This document shows, piece after piece, positions 36,120 to 44,780 of a stretch of 64,000 bases of DNA (position 1 is the stretch's first letter; the number at the start of each line of letters is the position of its first letter). The DNA comes from an uncultured Eubacterium sp. GTDB lineage: Bacteria > Bacillota > Clostridia > Lachnospirales > Lachnospiraceae. The stretch is from positions 1-64,000 of the forward strand of contig URKY01000004.1 of NCBI GenBank assembly GCA_900548465.1, given 5' to 3'. The notes below the pieces were generated by a model. That model saw only the letters and a list, made by a program, of their open reading frames with translations. It ran no database searches and was not told where the DNA came from. The position numbers and the translations under genes were made by a program.

Positions 36120-37526
36120 ATGGCAGAGAAAAGACCAGTAAAAATTACTGAAACTATTCTTCGTGATGCACATCAGTCACTTATTGCTACAAGAATGCCA
36201 ACAGAAGAAATGCTTCCTATCATTGAAACAATGGATAAGGTAGGATATCATGCAGTTGAATGTTGGGGCGGTGCAACTTTTGATGCTTCACTTAGATTTT
36301 TAAAAGAAGATCCATGGGAAAGATTAAGAAAACTTAGAGATGGATTTAAGAATACTAAATTGCAGATGCTTTTTAGAGGACAGAATATTTTAGGTTACAG
36401 TCACTATTCAGATGATGTAGTTGAGTATTTTGTTCAGAAATCAATAGCAAATGGTATTGATATTATCAGAATATTTGATTGTTTAAATGATCTTAGAAAC
36501 TTAGAGACAGCTGTAAAGGCTGCAAATAAAGAAAAGGGTCATGCACAGATTGCTCTTTCTTACACATTAGGAGATGCATATACTCTTGATTACTGGAAAG
36601 AGACAGCAAAGAGAATTGAAGATATGGGTGCTAATTCATTATGTATTAAAGATATGGCAGGTCTTCTTACACCTTACAAGGCAACAGAACTTGTACAGGC
36701 TTTAAGAGAAGGTACAGATATACCTATTGATCTTCATACACATTACACATCAGGTGTTGCTTCAATGACATACTTAAAGGCTGTTGAAGCGGGATGTGAC
36801 ATTATTGATACAGCAATTTCACCATTTGCCCTTGGTACATCACAGCCGGCTACTGAAGTTATGGTTGAAACATTCAAGGGAACACCTTATGATACAGGTC
36901 TTGACCAGAAACTTCTTAAGGAAGTTGCTGATTACTTCAGACCATACAGAGAAGAATGTCTTGAAAATGGTTTATTAAATCCTAAGGTATTGGGAGTTAA
37001 CATTAATACACTTCTTTATCAGGTACCTGGAGGAATGTTGTCAAACCTTGTTTCTCAGCTTGATGAAATGGGAGCATCTGACAAGTTTGAACAGGTTCTT
37101 GAAGAAGTACCAAGAGTTCGTAAGGACTTTGGTGAACCACCACTTGTTACACCTTCAAGCCAGATTGTTGGTACGCAGGCAGTTCTTAACGTTGTTATGG
37201 GCGAAAGATACAAGATGATCAACCAGCAGGCAAAGGATTTACTTGCAGGAAAATATGGTCAGACTGTTAAGCCTTTCAACCCTGAAGTACAGAAGAAGGC
37301 TATAGGCGATGAAGAACCTATTACATGCAGACCTGCAGATTTACTTGAACCATCACTTGACAAGTTTGAAAAAGAAATGGAACAGTATAAACAGCAGGAT
37401 GAAGACGTACTTACATACGCTTTATTCCCACAGGTTGCAAAAGACTTCTTTGAATACAGAGAAGCACAGCAGACAAAGGTTGATCCAAGTATTGCAGATA
37501 AGAAAAATGGAGCATATCCGGTATAA
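36120..37526 (+). CDS. oadA: Oxaloacetate/pyruvate carboxyltransferase (OadA / transcarboxylase 5S type), no biotin domain
   Basis: Moves a carboxyl group between oxaloacetate/pyruvate and biotin. The 468-residue protein has the HMGL-like TIM barrel with D16 in LRDAHQS, K177 in CIKDMAG and metal ligands H206-T-H208; then the conserved PYC_OADA C-terminal part. It stops before any biotinyl domain, so it must use the separate carrier at 34549. CGGAGG precedes the ATG. It is the last gene of the operon; a large branched hairpin follows. Confidence 0.92.
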   Translation: MAEKRPVKITETILRDAHQSLIATRMPTEEMLPIIETMDKVGYHAVECWGGATFDASLRFLKEDPWERLRKLRDGFKNTKLQMLFRGQNILGYSHYSDDVVEYFVQKSIANGIDIIRIFDCLNDLRNLETAVKAANKEKGHAQIALSYTLGDAYTLDYWKETAKRIEDMGANSLCIKDMAGLLTPYKATELVQALREGTDIPIDLHTHYTSGVASMTYLKAVEAGCDIIDTAISPFALGTSQPATEVMVETFKGTPYDTGLDQKLLKEVADYFRPYREECLENGLLNPKVLGVNINTLLYQVPGGMLSNLVSQLDEMGASDKFEQVLEEVPRVRKDFGEPPLVTPSSQIVGTQAVLNVVMGERYKMINQQAKDLLAGKYGQTVKPFNPEVQKKAIGDEEPITCRPADLLEPSLDKFEKEMEQYKQQDEDVLTYALFPQVAKDFFEYREAQQTKVDPSIADKKNGAYPV

Positions 37527-37576
37527 AGTTTGGCGTGCATGTTAATGTACCTGCTAAATTTTATGAATATTTAATT

Positions 37577-37711
37577 ATATAAAAAGAACAGGAAATTTTT
37601 ATAGCACCGATGCAATTCCCACAGAATTCCTGATGAATTCTGCGGTCAGTGCATCTGATAAAGTGATTTGGAAATCACTTTGTCTCTATAAAGTCCCTGT
37701 TCTTTTTATAT
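37577..37711 (+). ncRNA. Large branched RNA-like structure behind the decarboxylase operon
   Basis: A perfect 16-bp outer stem (ATATAAAAAGAACAGG, 37577-37592, with 37696-37711) encloses a second stem TTTATAG/CTATAAA (37598-37604/37686-37692). Inside are two arms: GATGCA/TGCATC (37609-37614/37650-37655) topped by CAGAATTC/GAATTCTG (37622-37629/37635-37642), and AAAGTGATTT/AAATCACTTT (37660-37669/37672-37681). The outer 3' arm is T-rich, so it can act as terminator. I recognise no known RNA family and no promoter directly before it; it could be a 3'-UTR structure or small RNA. Confidence 0.6.
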
Positions 37712-37831
37712 TTTAAACATATCACAAAATTTAAAGCAGGATTATTAACATGAACACCAAACTTTATATGGGACTTACCCACAAGTAAAAAATATATCGG
37801 TATTAGCTTGAAAGAAAATATTTAATTCTCA

Positions 37832-37948
37832 GGAAAATAGTGGAAAATGTGTGGCATTGAAAGGTCAGGCTGGATTTATACGTAAAATCAGTGTTTTTTT
37901 ACATAAACAAATCCTCTGACCTTTCAGTTTTCATGTTTCCACTTTTCC
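37832..37948. repeat. Long imperfect inverted repeat
   Basis: TGAAAGGTCAG (37858-37868) matches CTGACCTTTCA (37916-37926) exactly, and the outer parts (GGAAAATAGTGGAAAATG, 37832-37849, versus CATGTTTCCACTTTTCC, 37932-37948) match imperfectly. Together they form a hairpin of about 117 bases between the operon end and the flavoprotein gene. No coding frame is credible here. It may be a degenerate MITE or a structured RNA. Confidence 0.65.
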
Positions 37949-37965
37949 CCTCTGCATTAAATATA

Positions 37966-37995
37966 CTGGAAATATTCCAGATAAACTGATATAGT
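37966..37995 (+). promoter_or_regulatory. Possible promoter with a palindrome over the -35
   Basis: TATAGT (37990-37995) lies 17 bases after TGGAAA (37967-37972), which is part of the 15-bp palindrome CTGGAAATATTCCAG (37966-37980). It could be a promoter for the flavoprotein gene with an operator; the -35 match is poor. Confidence 0.35.
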
Positions 37996-38039
37996 AGTTA
38001 AGGATTTTAATAAATAAATGAATAGTGTGGATTGATTTT

Positions 38040-39284
38040 ATGAGTAAAGTATTAATTATAGGCGGTGGCGCTGCAGGAATGATGGCGGGAATTGCTGCCG
38101 GATATAACGGAAATGAAGTTCATATATTTGAAAAAAATGAAAAGTTGGGTAAGAAACTGTTTATTACGGGAAAAGGCAGATGTAACATAACCAATGCTTC
38201 AAGTATAGAAAATCATTTCGCTAATATTTTGAAAAATGAAAAATTTTTATATAGTGCATATAATAATCTGACTCCGGAAGATGTGTGCAATATGATTGAA
38301 AGCACGGGAGTTGAGACAAAAGTTGAAAGAGGAGACAGGGTTTTTCCTTTAAGTGATAAATCATCAGATGTAATATGGGCTCTTCACAAAATGCTTTCAG
38401 ATATAGGTGTGAATATTCACCTTAATACTGAAATTAAAGATGTAATTGCAGAAAAATCTGAAGCAGATGAAACAAAAATAACTTTAAGAGATAAGAATAA
38501 TAAAAGTTTTGTTGGTGACAAATGCATAATTGCAACAGGAGGTATTTCCTATCCTGTGACAGGCTCTACGGGAGATGGATATGAATTTGGAAAGAAGATG
38601 GGGCACAGTATTGTGCCGACAAGTCCATCACTTGTACCATTTAATATTAAAGAGGAATTCTGCAAGGATTTAAGTGGTCTGTCATTGAAAAACGTGGCTT
38701 TAAAAGTAGTAGATAAAACCGGTAAAGTTTATTATAATGAACAGGGTGAAATGCTTTTTACCCATTGGGGAATAAGCGGTCCCCTTGTTTTGTCAGCCAG
38801 TACTTATATAAGCGGCAGAACAAAAGACAATGAATTTATTGCTTATATTGATTTAAAGCCTGCACTGGACTTTGAAACTCTGGATAAGAGAGTGCTTAAA
38901 GATTTTAAGGAAAATATAAACAGAAACTTCAATAATTCGTTAGATAAATTGTTGCCAAAAAAATTAATATCCAATATAGTGGATTTGTCCCATATAGATC
39001 CTTATAAAAAGGTTAATAATATAACAAAAGAAGAGAGGGAAAAACTTGTGCATTTAATAAAGGCACTACCTCTTCATATCACGGGACTTAGAGGTTATAA
39101 TGAAGCAATTATAACAAAGGGCGGCATTGAAACAAAGGAAATAAACCCTAAAAACATGGAATCTAAGAAAATGCCCGGCATATATTTTGTTGGAGAAGTG
39201 CTTGATTTAGATGCCATGACCGGGGGATATAATTTGCAGATTGCCTGGAGTACAGGATATCTGGCAGGAAGTAGTATATATTAA
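38040..39284 (+). CDS. HI0933/YhiN-family FAD-dependent oxidoreductase
   Basis: Flavoprotein of unknown substrate (BaiN/YhiN-like family). ATG at 38040 is used, with a weak GTGTGGA before it; the GTG at 38025 would only add five residues. The 414-residue protein starts with the FAD Rossmann motif VLIIGGGAAGMMAG, then FITGKGRCNITNAS, the second motif CIIATGGISYPVTGSTGDGYE, and ends with the C-terminal FAD contact FVGEVLDLDAMTGGYNLQIAW. cmk follows after 12 bases and should be co-transcribed; this gene pair is common in Clostridia. Confidence 0.9.
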   Translation: MSKVLIIGGGAAGMMAGIAAGYNGNEVHIFEKNEKLGKKLFITGKGRCNITNASSIENHFANILKNEKFLYSAYNNLTPEDVCNMIESTGVETKVERGDRVFPLSDKSSDVIWALHKMLSDIGVNIHLNTEIKDVIAEKSEADETKITLRDKNNKSFVGDKCIIATGGISYPVTGSTGDGYEFGKKMGHSIVPTSPSLVPFNIKEEFCKDLSGLSLKNVALKVVDKTGKVYYNEQGEMLFTHWGISGPLVLSASTYISGRTKDNEFIAYIDLKPALDFETLDKRVLKDFKENINRNFNNSLDKLLPKKLISNIVDLSHIDPYKKVNNITKEEREKLVHLIKALPLHITGLRGYNEAIITKGGIETKEINPKNMESKKMPGIYFVGEVLDLDAMTGGYNLQIAWSTGYLAGSSIY

Positions 39285-39296
39285 TAGGAGGAATAA

Positions 39297-39950
39297 ATGT
39301 ATAATATAGCAATTGATGGTCCGGCAGGGGCAGGAAAAAGTACAATAGCAAAAATTGTAGCAAAGGAATTAGGATTTATATATGTTGACACAGGTGCAAT
39401 GTATAGAACTATGGCTTTAGCATGTTATCGAGCAGGCATTAAGGCAGAGGAAGAAGAAAAAGTTGTAGAAAAATGTAATGCAGTTAAAGTTACTTTGGGA
39501 TACGAAGATGGAACTCAAAAGGTTTATTTAGATGGAGAAGATGTCAGCACAGAAATCAGACAGGAAGTTATTGGAAACATGACAAGCGCAATAGCTGTTT
39601 ATGGACCTGTAAGAAAAATTCTTGTGGCAATGCAACAGGAAATTGCAAAAAATAACGACGTAGTTATGGATGGAAGAGATATTGGAACATCTGTACTTCC
39701 TAATGCAGATTTAAAAATTTATCTTACTGCAAGCTCAAGAACAAGGGCAGAAAGAAGATATAAGGAATTGACACAAAAGGGTGAAAACTGCAATATTGAT
39801 GATATTGAGAATGATATTAAAGAAAGAGATTACAGAGACATGCACAGAGAGGTTTCACCACTTTCCCAGGCAGAAGATGCAGTTTTGGTGGATTCATCTG
39901 ACATGAGCATAGATGAAGTGGTTGCAGAAATAAAGAAACTTGCCAAATAA
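39297..39950 (+). CDS. cmk: Cytidylate kinase
   Basis: Phosphorylates CMP and dCMP. The 217-residue protein has the P-loop GPAGAGKST (8-16), DTGAMYRTMAL, and the GRDIGT block in the CMP-binding region. TAGGAGG precedes the ATG. ispH begins 10 bases after the stop; cmk-ispH-rpsA is a usual Clostridia order. Confidence 0.96.
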   Translation: MYNIAIDGPAGAGKSTIAKIVAKELGFIYVDTGAMYRTMALACYRAGIKAEEEEKVVEKCNAVKVTLGYEDGTQKVYLDGEDVSTEIRQEVIGNMTSAIAVYGPVRKILVAMQQEIAKNNDVVMDGRDIGTSVLPNADLKIYLTASSRTRAERRYKELTQKGENCNIDDIENDIKERDYRDMHREVSPLSQAEDAVLVDSSDMSIDEVVAEIKKLAK

Positions 39951-39960
39951 TGGAGTAAAA

Positions 39961-40812
39961 ATGAAAGTTGAAGTTGCAAAAAGTGCCGGATTTTGTTTCG
40001 GTGTTCAAAGAGCAGTGGACAGCGTTTACAGCGAAATTGAAAAAGGAAAAAAGCCTATATATACCTTTGGTCCCATAATCCATAACGAGCAGGTTGTGGC
40101 AGATTTGGAAACAAAAGGCATAAAGGTAATAAACACCGTGGATGAGTTGAAGAAACTTAACGAGGGCACTGTAGTTATAAGATCTCATGGTGTTCCAAAA
40201 GAGATATATGATATTTTGGAAAAACAGCACATTAATATCGTTGATGCCACGTGTCCTTTTGTAAAGAAAATCCACAATATTGTCAGTGATGAAAGCAAAA
40301 AAGACAAGGTGATTATAATAATAGGCAACAACAATCATCCTGAAGTGGAAGGGATTAAAGGCTGGGTAAAAGGTCCGGTTTTTGTCATAAATGAAGAAGA
40401 ACAGATAGAAAAAATAGGTGACTTAAAAAATAAAAGCGTCTGCATTGTGTCTCAAACGACATTTAACCACAATAAATTTAAATATTTAGTTGAAATTATA
40501 AAGAAAAAAGGGTATGATATAAATGTTGTAAATACGATTTGCAATGCGACACACGTAAGACAGGTTGAGGCACAGAAGATTGCATCGAAGGTTGATGCTA
40601 TGATTGTTATTGGAGGCAAGCGAAGTTCCAATACACAGAAACTATACGATATATGTAAAGAAGAATGTAATAACACGTATTATATACAGACCTTGGATGA
40701 CCTTGATTTATGTGAATTGGAATCATTGGAGTCTATAGGTATTACAGCAGGGGCATCTACCCCAAAGAATATTATTGAGGAGGTCGTTCTTAATGTCAGA
40801 GATGAGTTTTGA
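39961..40812 (+). CDS. ispH: 4-hydroxy-3-methylbut-2-enyl diphosphate reductase
   Basis: Last step of the MEP isoprenoid pathway, using a [4Fe-4S] cluster. ATG at 39961 preceded by TGGAG; the in-frame TTG at 39940 is inside cmk and was not used. The 283-residue protein has the three cluster cysteines in GFCFGV, DATCPFV and NTICNAT, the catalytic-site HNEQVV and SHGVP motifs, and SQTTFN. The last 20 bases overlap the downstream S1 protein gene. In some Clostridia the two are one fused protein; here they are separate but coupled. Confidence 0.96.
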   Translation: MKVEVAKSAGFCFGVQRAVDSVYSEIEKGKKPIYTFGPIIHNEQVVADLETKGIKVINTVDELKKLNEGTVVIRSHGVPKEIYDILEKQHINIVDATCPFVKKIHNIVSDESKKDKVIIIIGNNNHPEVEGIKGWVKGPVFVINEEEQIEKIGDLKNKSVCIVSQTTFNHNKFKYLVEIIKKKGYDINVVNTICNATHVRQVEAQKIASKVDAMIVIGGKRSSNTQKLYDICKEECNNTYYIQTLDDLDLCELESLESIGITAGASTPKNIIEEVVLNVRDEF

Positions 40813-41968
40813 ACAAATGTTGGATGAATCATTCAAGACTATTCACAACGGTGAAGTACTTGAAGGAAAGGTAATCAGTGTAAGAGAGGACTATGCAGTA
40901 CTTAATATTGGGTATAAGGCTGATGGTATTCTTACGAGAGATGAATACTCTAACACACCAGTAGATCTGACAACTGTAATTAACGAAGGCGATGTACTGA
41001 CAGTTAAAGTTCTCAAGGTAAATGATGGTGACGGACAGGTTGCTTTATCATACAAGAGACTTGCTGCAGAGAAGGCAAATGAAAGAATTAAAGAAGCTTT
41101 TGAAAACAAAGAAGTTCTTAAAGCACCAGTTGTACAGATTTTGAAAGGTGGTTTGAGTGTAGATGTTGAAGGTGGAAGAGTGTTTATACCTGCAAGCCTT
41201 GTATCAGATGTTTTTGAAAGAGATTTAAATAAGTATCTTAATCAGGAAATTGAGTTTGTTGTTACTGAATTTGATCCTAGAAAGAGAAGAATTATTGGTG
41301 ACAGAAAACAGTTAATAGTTGAACAGAAAGAAGCTGCTAAGAAAGCATTATTTGACAAGATTGCAGTTGGCGATGTTGTTGAAGGTGTTGTTAAGAGCGT
41401 AGTTGATTTTGGTGCATTTATCGATATCGGTGGAGCTGACGGATTATTACATATCTCAGAAATGTCATGGGGAAGAGTTGGTAATCCAAGAAAGATGTTT
41501 AAGCCGGGCGATAAGGTTAAAACATTTATTAAAGAAATCAACGGTGATAAGATTGCATTAAGCCTTAAGTTTGAAGATACAAACCCATGGGCTAACGCAA
41601 GTGAAAAATTTGCTGTTGGTGTTATTGTAACCGGAAAGGTCGCAAGAATGACAGACTTTGGTGCTTTTGTAGAAATTGAGCCTGGAGTTGACGGATTACT
41701 TCACGTTTCACAGATTGCAAGACATCATGTTGAAAAGCCTGCTGATGAATTAAAGATTGGACAGGAGATCGAAGCTAAGATTGTTGATTTCAATGAAGAA
41801 GAAAAGAAAATCAGCTTAAGTATGAAAGTTTTACTTCCGGAAGAACCAAAGGAAGAACCTGAAGTTGTTGAAGAACCGGAAGAAGAAAAAGTTGAACTTG
41901 ATGCAGAAGAAGCAACAACATCATTGAAGGATGTTATTGAAGGTGCTACTGAAGCAACAGAAGAATAA
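40793..41968 (+). CDS. rpsA: S1 RNA-binding domain protein (RpsA type)
   Basis: Binds mRNA, ribosomal protein S1-like. ATG at 40793 is preceded by GAGGAGG (40777-40783) located inside ispH; an in-frame TTG at 40775 overlaps that site and was rejected. The 391-residue protein has four S1 domains (about 14-83, 99-164, 186-255, 272-342); the last two are canonical (VDFGAFIDIGGADGLLHISE, TDFGAFVEIEPGVDGLLHVS). The tail is very acidic. Four domains is usual for Firmicutes S1 homologues, fewer than E. coli's six. A terminator follows. Confidence 0.93.
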   Translation: MSEMSFEQMLDESFKTIHNGEVLEGKVISVREDYAVLNIGYKADGILTRDEYSNTPVDLTTVINEGDVLTVKVLKVNDGDGQVALSYKRLAAEKANERIKEAFENKEVLKAPVVQILKGGLSVDVEGGRVFIPASLVSDVFERDLNKYLNQEIEFVVTEFDPRKRRIIGDRKQLIVEQKEAAKKALFDKIAVGDVVEGVVKSVVDFGAFIDIGGADGLLHISEMSWGRVGNPRKMFKPGDKVKTFIKEINGDKIALSLKFEDTNPWANASEKFAVGVIVTGKVARMTDFGAFVEIEPGVDGLLHVSQIARHHVEKPADELKIGQEIEAKIVDFNEEEKKISLSMKVLLPEEPKEEPEVVEEPEEEKVELDAEEATTSLKDVIEGATEATEE

Positions 41969-41991
41969 TCAACAAGAAATATATACAACAT

Positions 41992-42025
41992 AAAAGCAGG
42001 CATTTATTTGCTTGCTTTTGTTTGT
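41992..42025 (+). terminator. Terminator after rpsA
   Basis: AAAAGCAGGCA (41992-42002) pairs with TGCTTGCTTTT (42009-42019) with one G-U pair, loop TTTATT, followed by a T-rich run (GTTTG). Confidence 0.75.
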
Positions 42026-42067
42026 TGTAGACCTATATAATAGAAATCGACATATTTAGGAGTATTA

Positions 42068-42628
42068 ATGAGAGTAATAGCAGGAAAAGCCAGACGTTTG
42101 CAGTTAAAGACTGTTCCGGGATTAGGTACAAGACCCACAACTGACAGGATTAAAGAAACTTTGTTTAATATTATTAATAATGACTTGTATGATACTAATT
42201 TTCTCGATTTGTTTAGCGGTAGTGGTGCCATAGGGATAGAGGCTCTTAGCAGAGGAGCAAAGAAAGCATATTTTGTCGAAAATAACAGACAGGCGGCTAT
42301 GTGCATTCAGGATAATCTTAAGACAACTCGATTGACGGATGATGCTGTTGTAATGAAACAGAATGTAAAGACTGCTATTGAGGAATTGAATTCCCGTGGT
42401 GTTTTATTTGATATTATTTTTATGGATCCTCCGTACAATAAATTAATGGAAAAAGATGTGTTGATTTTTTTGGCTAAATCTGCTTTAATAGATAAAAATT
42501 CAATGATTATAGTTGAGGCAGATATTGAAACAGACTTCGACTATGTTAAGGATTTAGGATTTGAAATTTTTAGGGATAAACAGTATAAAACAAATAAACA
42601 TATATTTTTAAGATTAATTGGAGATTAA
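42068..42628 (+). CDS. rsmD: 16S rRNA (guanine966-N2)-methyltransferase
   Basis: SAM-dependent methylation of G966 of 16S rRNA. The 186-residue protein starts [13 protein letters not shown], has [20 protein letters not shown] (SAM site) and the catalytic IIFMDPPYN motif. The SD is TTAGGAG. coaD begins one base after its stop codon, its SD lying in the end of rsmD, the same pair as in Bacillus ylbH-coaD. Confidence 0.95.
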   Translation: MRVIAGKARRLQLKTVPGLGTRPTTDRIKETLFNIINNDLYDTNFLDLFSGSGAIGIEALSRGAKKAYFVENNRQAAMCIQDNLKTTRLTDDAVVMKQNVKTAIEELNSRGVLFDIIFMDPPYNKLMEKDVLIFLAKSALIDKNSMIIVEADIETDFDYVKDLGFEIFRDKQYKTNKHIFLRLIGD

Positions 42629-42629
42629 T

Positions 42630-43133
42630 ATGACTAGGGCAATATATCCGGGAAGTTTTGATCCGGTAACATTAGGACATTTAGATATTATAAAGAGAGC
42701 ATCAAAAATTGTGGATGAACTCATTGTCAGTGTTTTGAGAAACAATTCTAAATCTCCGTTGTTTTCCGTCGAAAAACGTGTTAAAATGTTAGAGGAAGTT
42801 GTGAAGGATATTCCTAATGTTAAGGTGATGTCTTTCGAGGGACTTCTTGTAGATTTTGCAAAAAGCGTTGATGCACAGATTATCGTAAGAGGTTTGCGTG
42901 CAGTTACAGACTTTGAATATGAACTACAGATGTCTCAGACTAATATGGTATTGGACCACGATATTGACACTATTTTTTTTACTACGAGTTTAGAGTATGC
43001 TTATCTAAGTTCGAGCACAGTAAAGGAAGCAGCTTATTATGGTGCCGATATTAGCAGATTTGTTCCAGAGCCTGTTATAAAACAGGTTTACAATAAATTT
43101 AATTTAAAGGAGAATCGAAATGAGCAAGATTGA
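42630..43133 (+). CDS. coaD: Phosphopantetheine adenylyltransferase
   Basis: Makes dephospho-CoA from 4'-phosphopantetheine and ATP. ATG at 42630 is chosen (TTGGAG at 42618-42622 before it) over an in-frame TTG inside rsmD. The 167-residue protein has the nucleotidyltransferase motif [31 protein letters not shown] and YLSSSTVKE. Its 3' end overlaps the next gene by 14 bases. Confidence 0.97.
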   Translation: MTRAIYPGSFDPVTLGHLDIIKRASKIVDELIVSVLRNNSKSPLFSVEKRVKMLEEVVKDIPNVKVMSFEGLLVDFAKSVDAQIIVRGLRAVTDFEYELQMSQTNMVLDHDIDTIFFTTSLEYAYLSSSTVKEAAYYGADISRFVPEPVIKQVYNKFNLKENRNEQD

Positions 43134-43713
43134 ACAGATTATAACAGAGATTGAGGAATATATTGATAATTGTAAATTTCAGCCATTATCAACAACAAAG
43201 ATTGTTGTAAATAAAGATGATATTGATGAATTGTTGGCAGAGCTTAGACTTAGAACACCTGATGAAATTAAGAAATATCAGAAGATTATAGCTAATAAGG
43301 ATGCTATTTTAAATGATGCTAAGGAAAGATCAGAAGCAATGATAGCGGAAGCAACAGCTCATATTAATCAGTTGGTAAGTGAGCATGAAATTATGCAGAA
43401 GGCATATAATGAAGCAAACCAGATTATTGAGCAGGCTCAACAGCAGGCGCAGGATATTTTAGGAAATGCTACAAATGAAGCTAATGATTTAAGAACAAGA
43501 GCTATGCAGTATACAGATGATATTCTTGCTAATGTTCAGAGCATTTTGTCTACAGGTATGGATAGTTTTGAACATGCACAGAGCGAAATGATGACATCAC
43601 TTAACAGTTCATTAAATGTTGTTGTTGAAAGCAGAAAAGAATTAGGCGGACAGGATGAAGAAGCAACAGATGAACAGACAGATGATGACGATATTACAGT
43701 AGATTTATTATAA
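43120..43713 (+). CDS. Coiled-coil protein of unknown function (DivIVA-like)
   Basis: The 197-residue protein is mainly a long helix (about 50-175), rich in Gln, Glu and Ala, ending in a strongly acidic tail (about 178-195). A globular start (1-45) contains [24 protein letters not shown], a pattern that recalls the N-terminal segments of DivIVA/SepF-associated proteins. The family is often labelled ATPase, but no P-loop is present. AAAGGAG precedes the ATG inside the coaD end, so the two are translationally coupled. A role in cell division or envelope organisation is a guess. Confidence 0.65.
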   Translation: MSKIEQIITEIEEYIDNCKFQPLSTTKIVVNKDDIDELLAELRLRTPDEIKKYQKIIANKDAILNDAKERSEAMIAEATAHINQLVSEHEIMQKAYNEANQIIEQAQQQAQDILGNATNEANDLRTRAMQYTDDILANVQSILSTGMDSFEHAQSEMMTSLNSSLNVVVESRKELGGQDEEATDEQTDDDDITVDLL

Positions 43714-43737
43714 AATAATAAGAGTATTGACATTAAC

Positions 43738-43770
43738 AAGGGTTGTTACATTAATGTAGCAACCCTTTTG
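43738..43770. terminator. Bidirectional terminator
   Basis: AAGGGTTG (43738-43745) pairs with CAACCCTT (43760-43767); the interior TTACATTAATGTAG continues the stem. A short T-run follows on the plus strand. It overlaps the last codons of the convergent ylbJ-like gene. Confidence 0.75.
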
Positions 43771-44671
43771 TATATAATATAAAAAACAAAATTGTATAGA
43801 TTATAAGAGATTCTATTTTCCCGATAATATAACTTATTCTGAAATTTTTATCCTTCAACTGGGAAAAAGATTGAAAAGTAATTGATAATCCTCCAAATGT
43901 GCAGGCAAATAAAATTAAATACAATTTTGGAATCCATGGTGTTATGTTTTCGGCAATATTATTTGAACCACTTGTAATCTCAAATAACCCTGAAAGAATT
44001 GAACATGTCCATGGTGACAGGTCTGATGCTTTTATAAAAGATATAATTATAGAAAAAACAATTACATACATAGACAAACCGGTTATTGATTTTATGGTAT
44101 TATTTATGGGATTTGTTGCGACATAATTGTCGTCACATATGTTTACAGACTGCCGATTTCTTATTATAAATCTGTTTATTATACCTGTAAGAACAGGGGG
44201 CAGATAAATAAGCAAAATTAACAGCAGTGAATTGATATTGTACATTTTTGTATGAACCATAAGACAATTTCCTATTATGTAATTAGTTAAAAAGGGAAGA
44301 CTACAATTGTTACAGAAACCAGATAAATAAACAGCTTCACAGTAAGATATTTTGCCTGCTGAATATAAATCATTTATAATCTTGGCACCCATGGGATAAC
44401 CACATGTAAAACCGATAATAATTGCAAAACATCCATTTAAAGACACATTAAATATTCGTCCCAAAACAGGATGAAGAATATAGGAAATATATTTACAAAG
44501 ATCCAGTTTAATCATTACATTGGTAAGAAGTATGAAGGGCAGCAAAGCGGGAATTACAGAGTAAAGGGACAATTTGATGCCAAGTATAACACCGGCTTTT
44601 GTGACTTCGGAATATCTGATTAATAAATAGGCACTAAATAGTGAAATAATGGTTAATAATATTTTTTTCAT
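43751..44671 (-). CDS. YlbJ-like sporulation membrane protein (nucleoside-recognition/Gate domain)
   Basis: Polytopic membrane protein of 306 residues with about seven hydrophobic segments and the Gate-domain block GCFAIIIGFTCGYPMGAKII, followed by CNNCSLPFL. In B. subtilis YlbJ is needed for spore coat/cortex-stage sporulation and lies next to coaD; the gene is here also beside coaD but on the opposite strand. It is shorter than B. subtilis YlbJ (about 400 residues). No good ribosome binding site precedes the ATG (AAAAAAGCCTTT). The family name is fairly secure; orthology with YlbJ is inferred from synteny. Confidence 0.75.
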   Translation of the reverse strand: MKKILLTIISLFSAYLLIRYSEVTKAGVILGIKLSLYSVIPALLPFILLTNVMIKLDLCKYISYILHPVLGRIFNVSLNGCFAIIIGFTCGYPMGAKIINDLYSAGKISYCEAVYLSGFCNNCSLPFLTNYIIGNCLMVHTKMYNINSLLLILLIYLPPVLTGIINRFIIRNRQSVNICDDNYVATNPINNTIKSITGLSMYVIVFSIIISFIKASDLSPWTCSILSGLFEITSGSNNIAENITPWIPKLYLILFACTFGGLSITFQSFSQLKDKNFRISYIIGKIESLIIYTILFFILYTKGLLH

Positions 44672-44725
44672 AAAGGCTTTTTTACTATACTATTTAAATA
44701 TTTTCAGATTATTACTACATATAGG

Positions 44726-44754
44726 TTGAAATTAATAAGGAAATACAATAAAAT
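44726..44754 (+). promoter_or_regulatory. Sigma-A promoter before the metallo-hydrolase gene
   Basis: TTGAAA (44726-44731), 17-base spacer, TAAAAT (44749-44754), 26 bases before the ATG. Confidence 0.7.
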
Positions 44755-44780
44755 GTATTGAGAAGTTTAGAGGTGTACAA

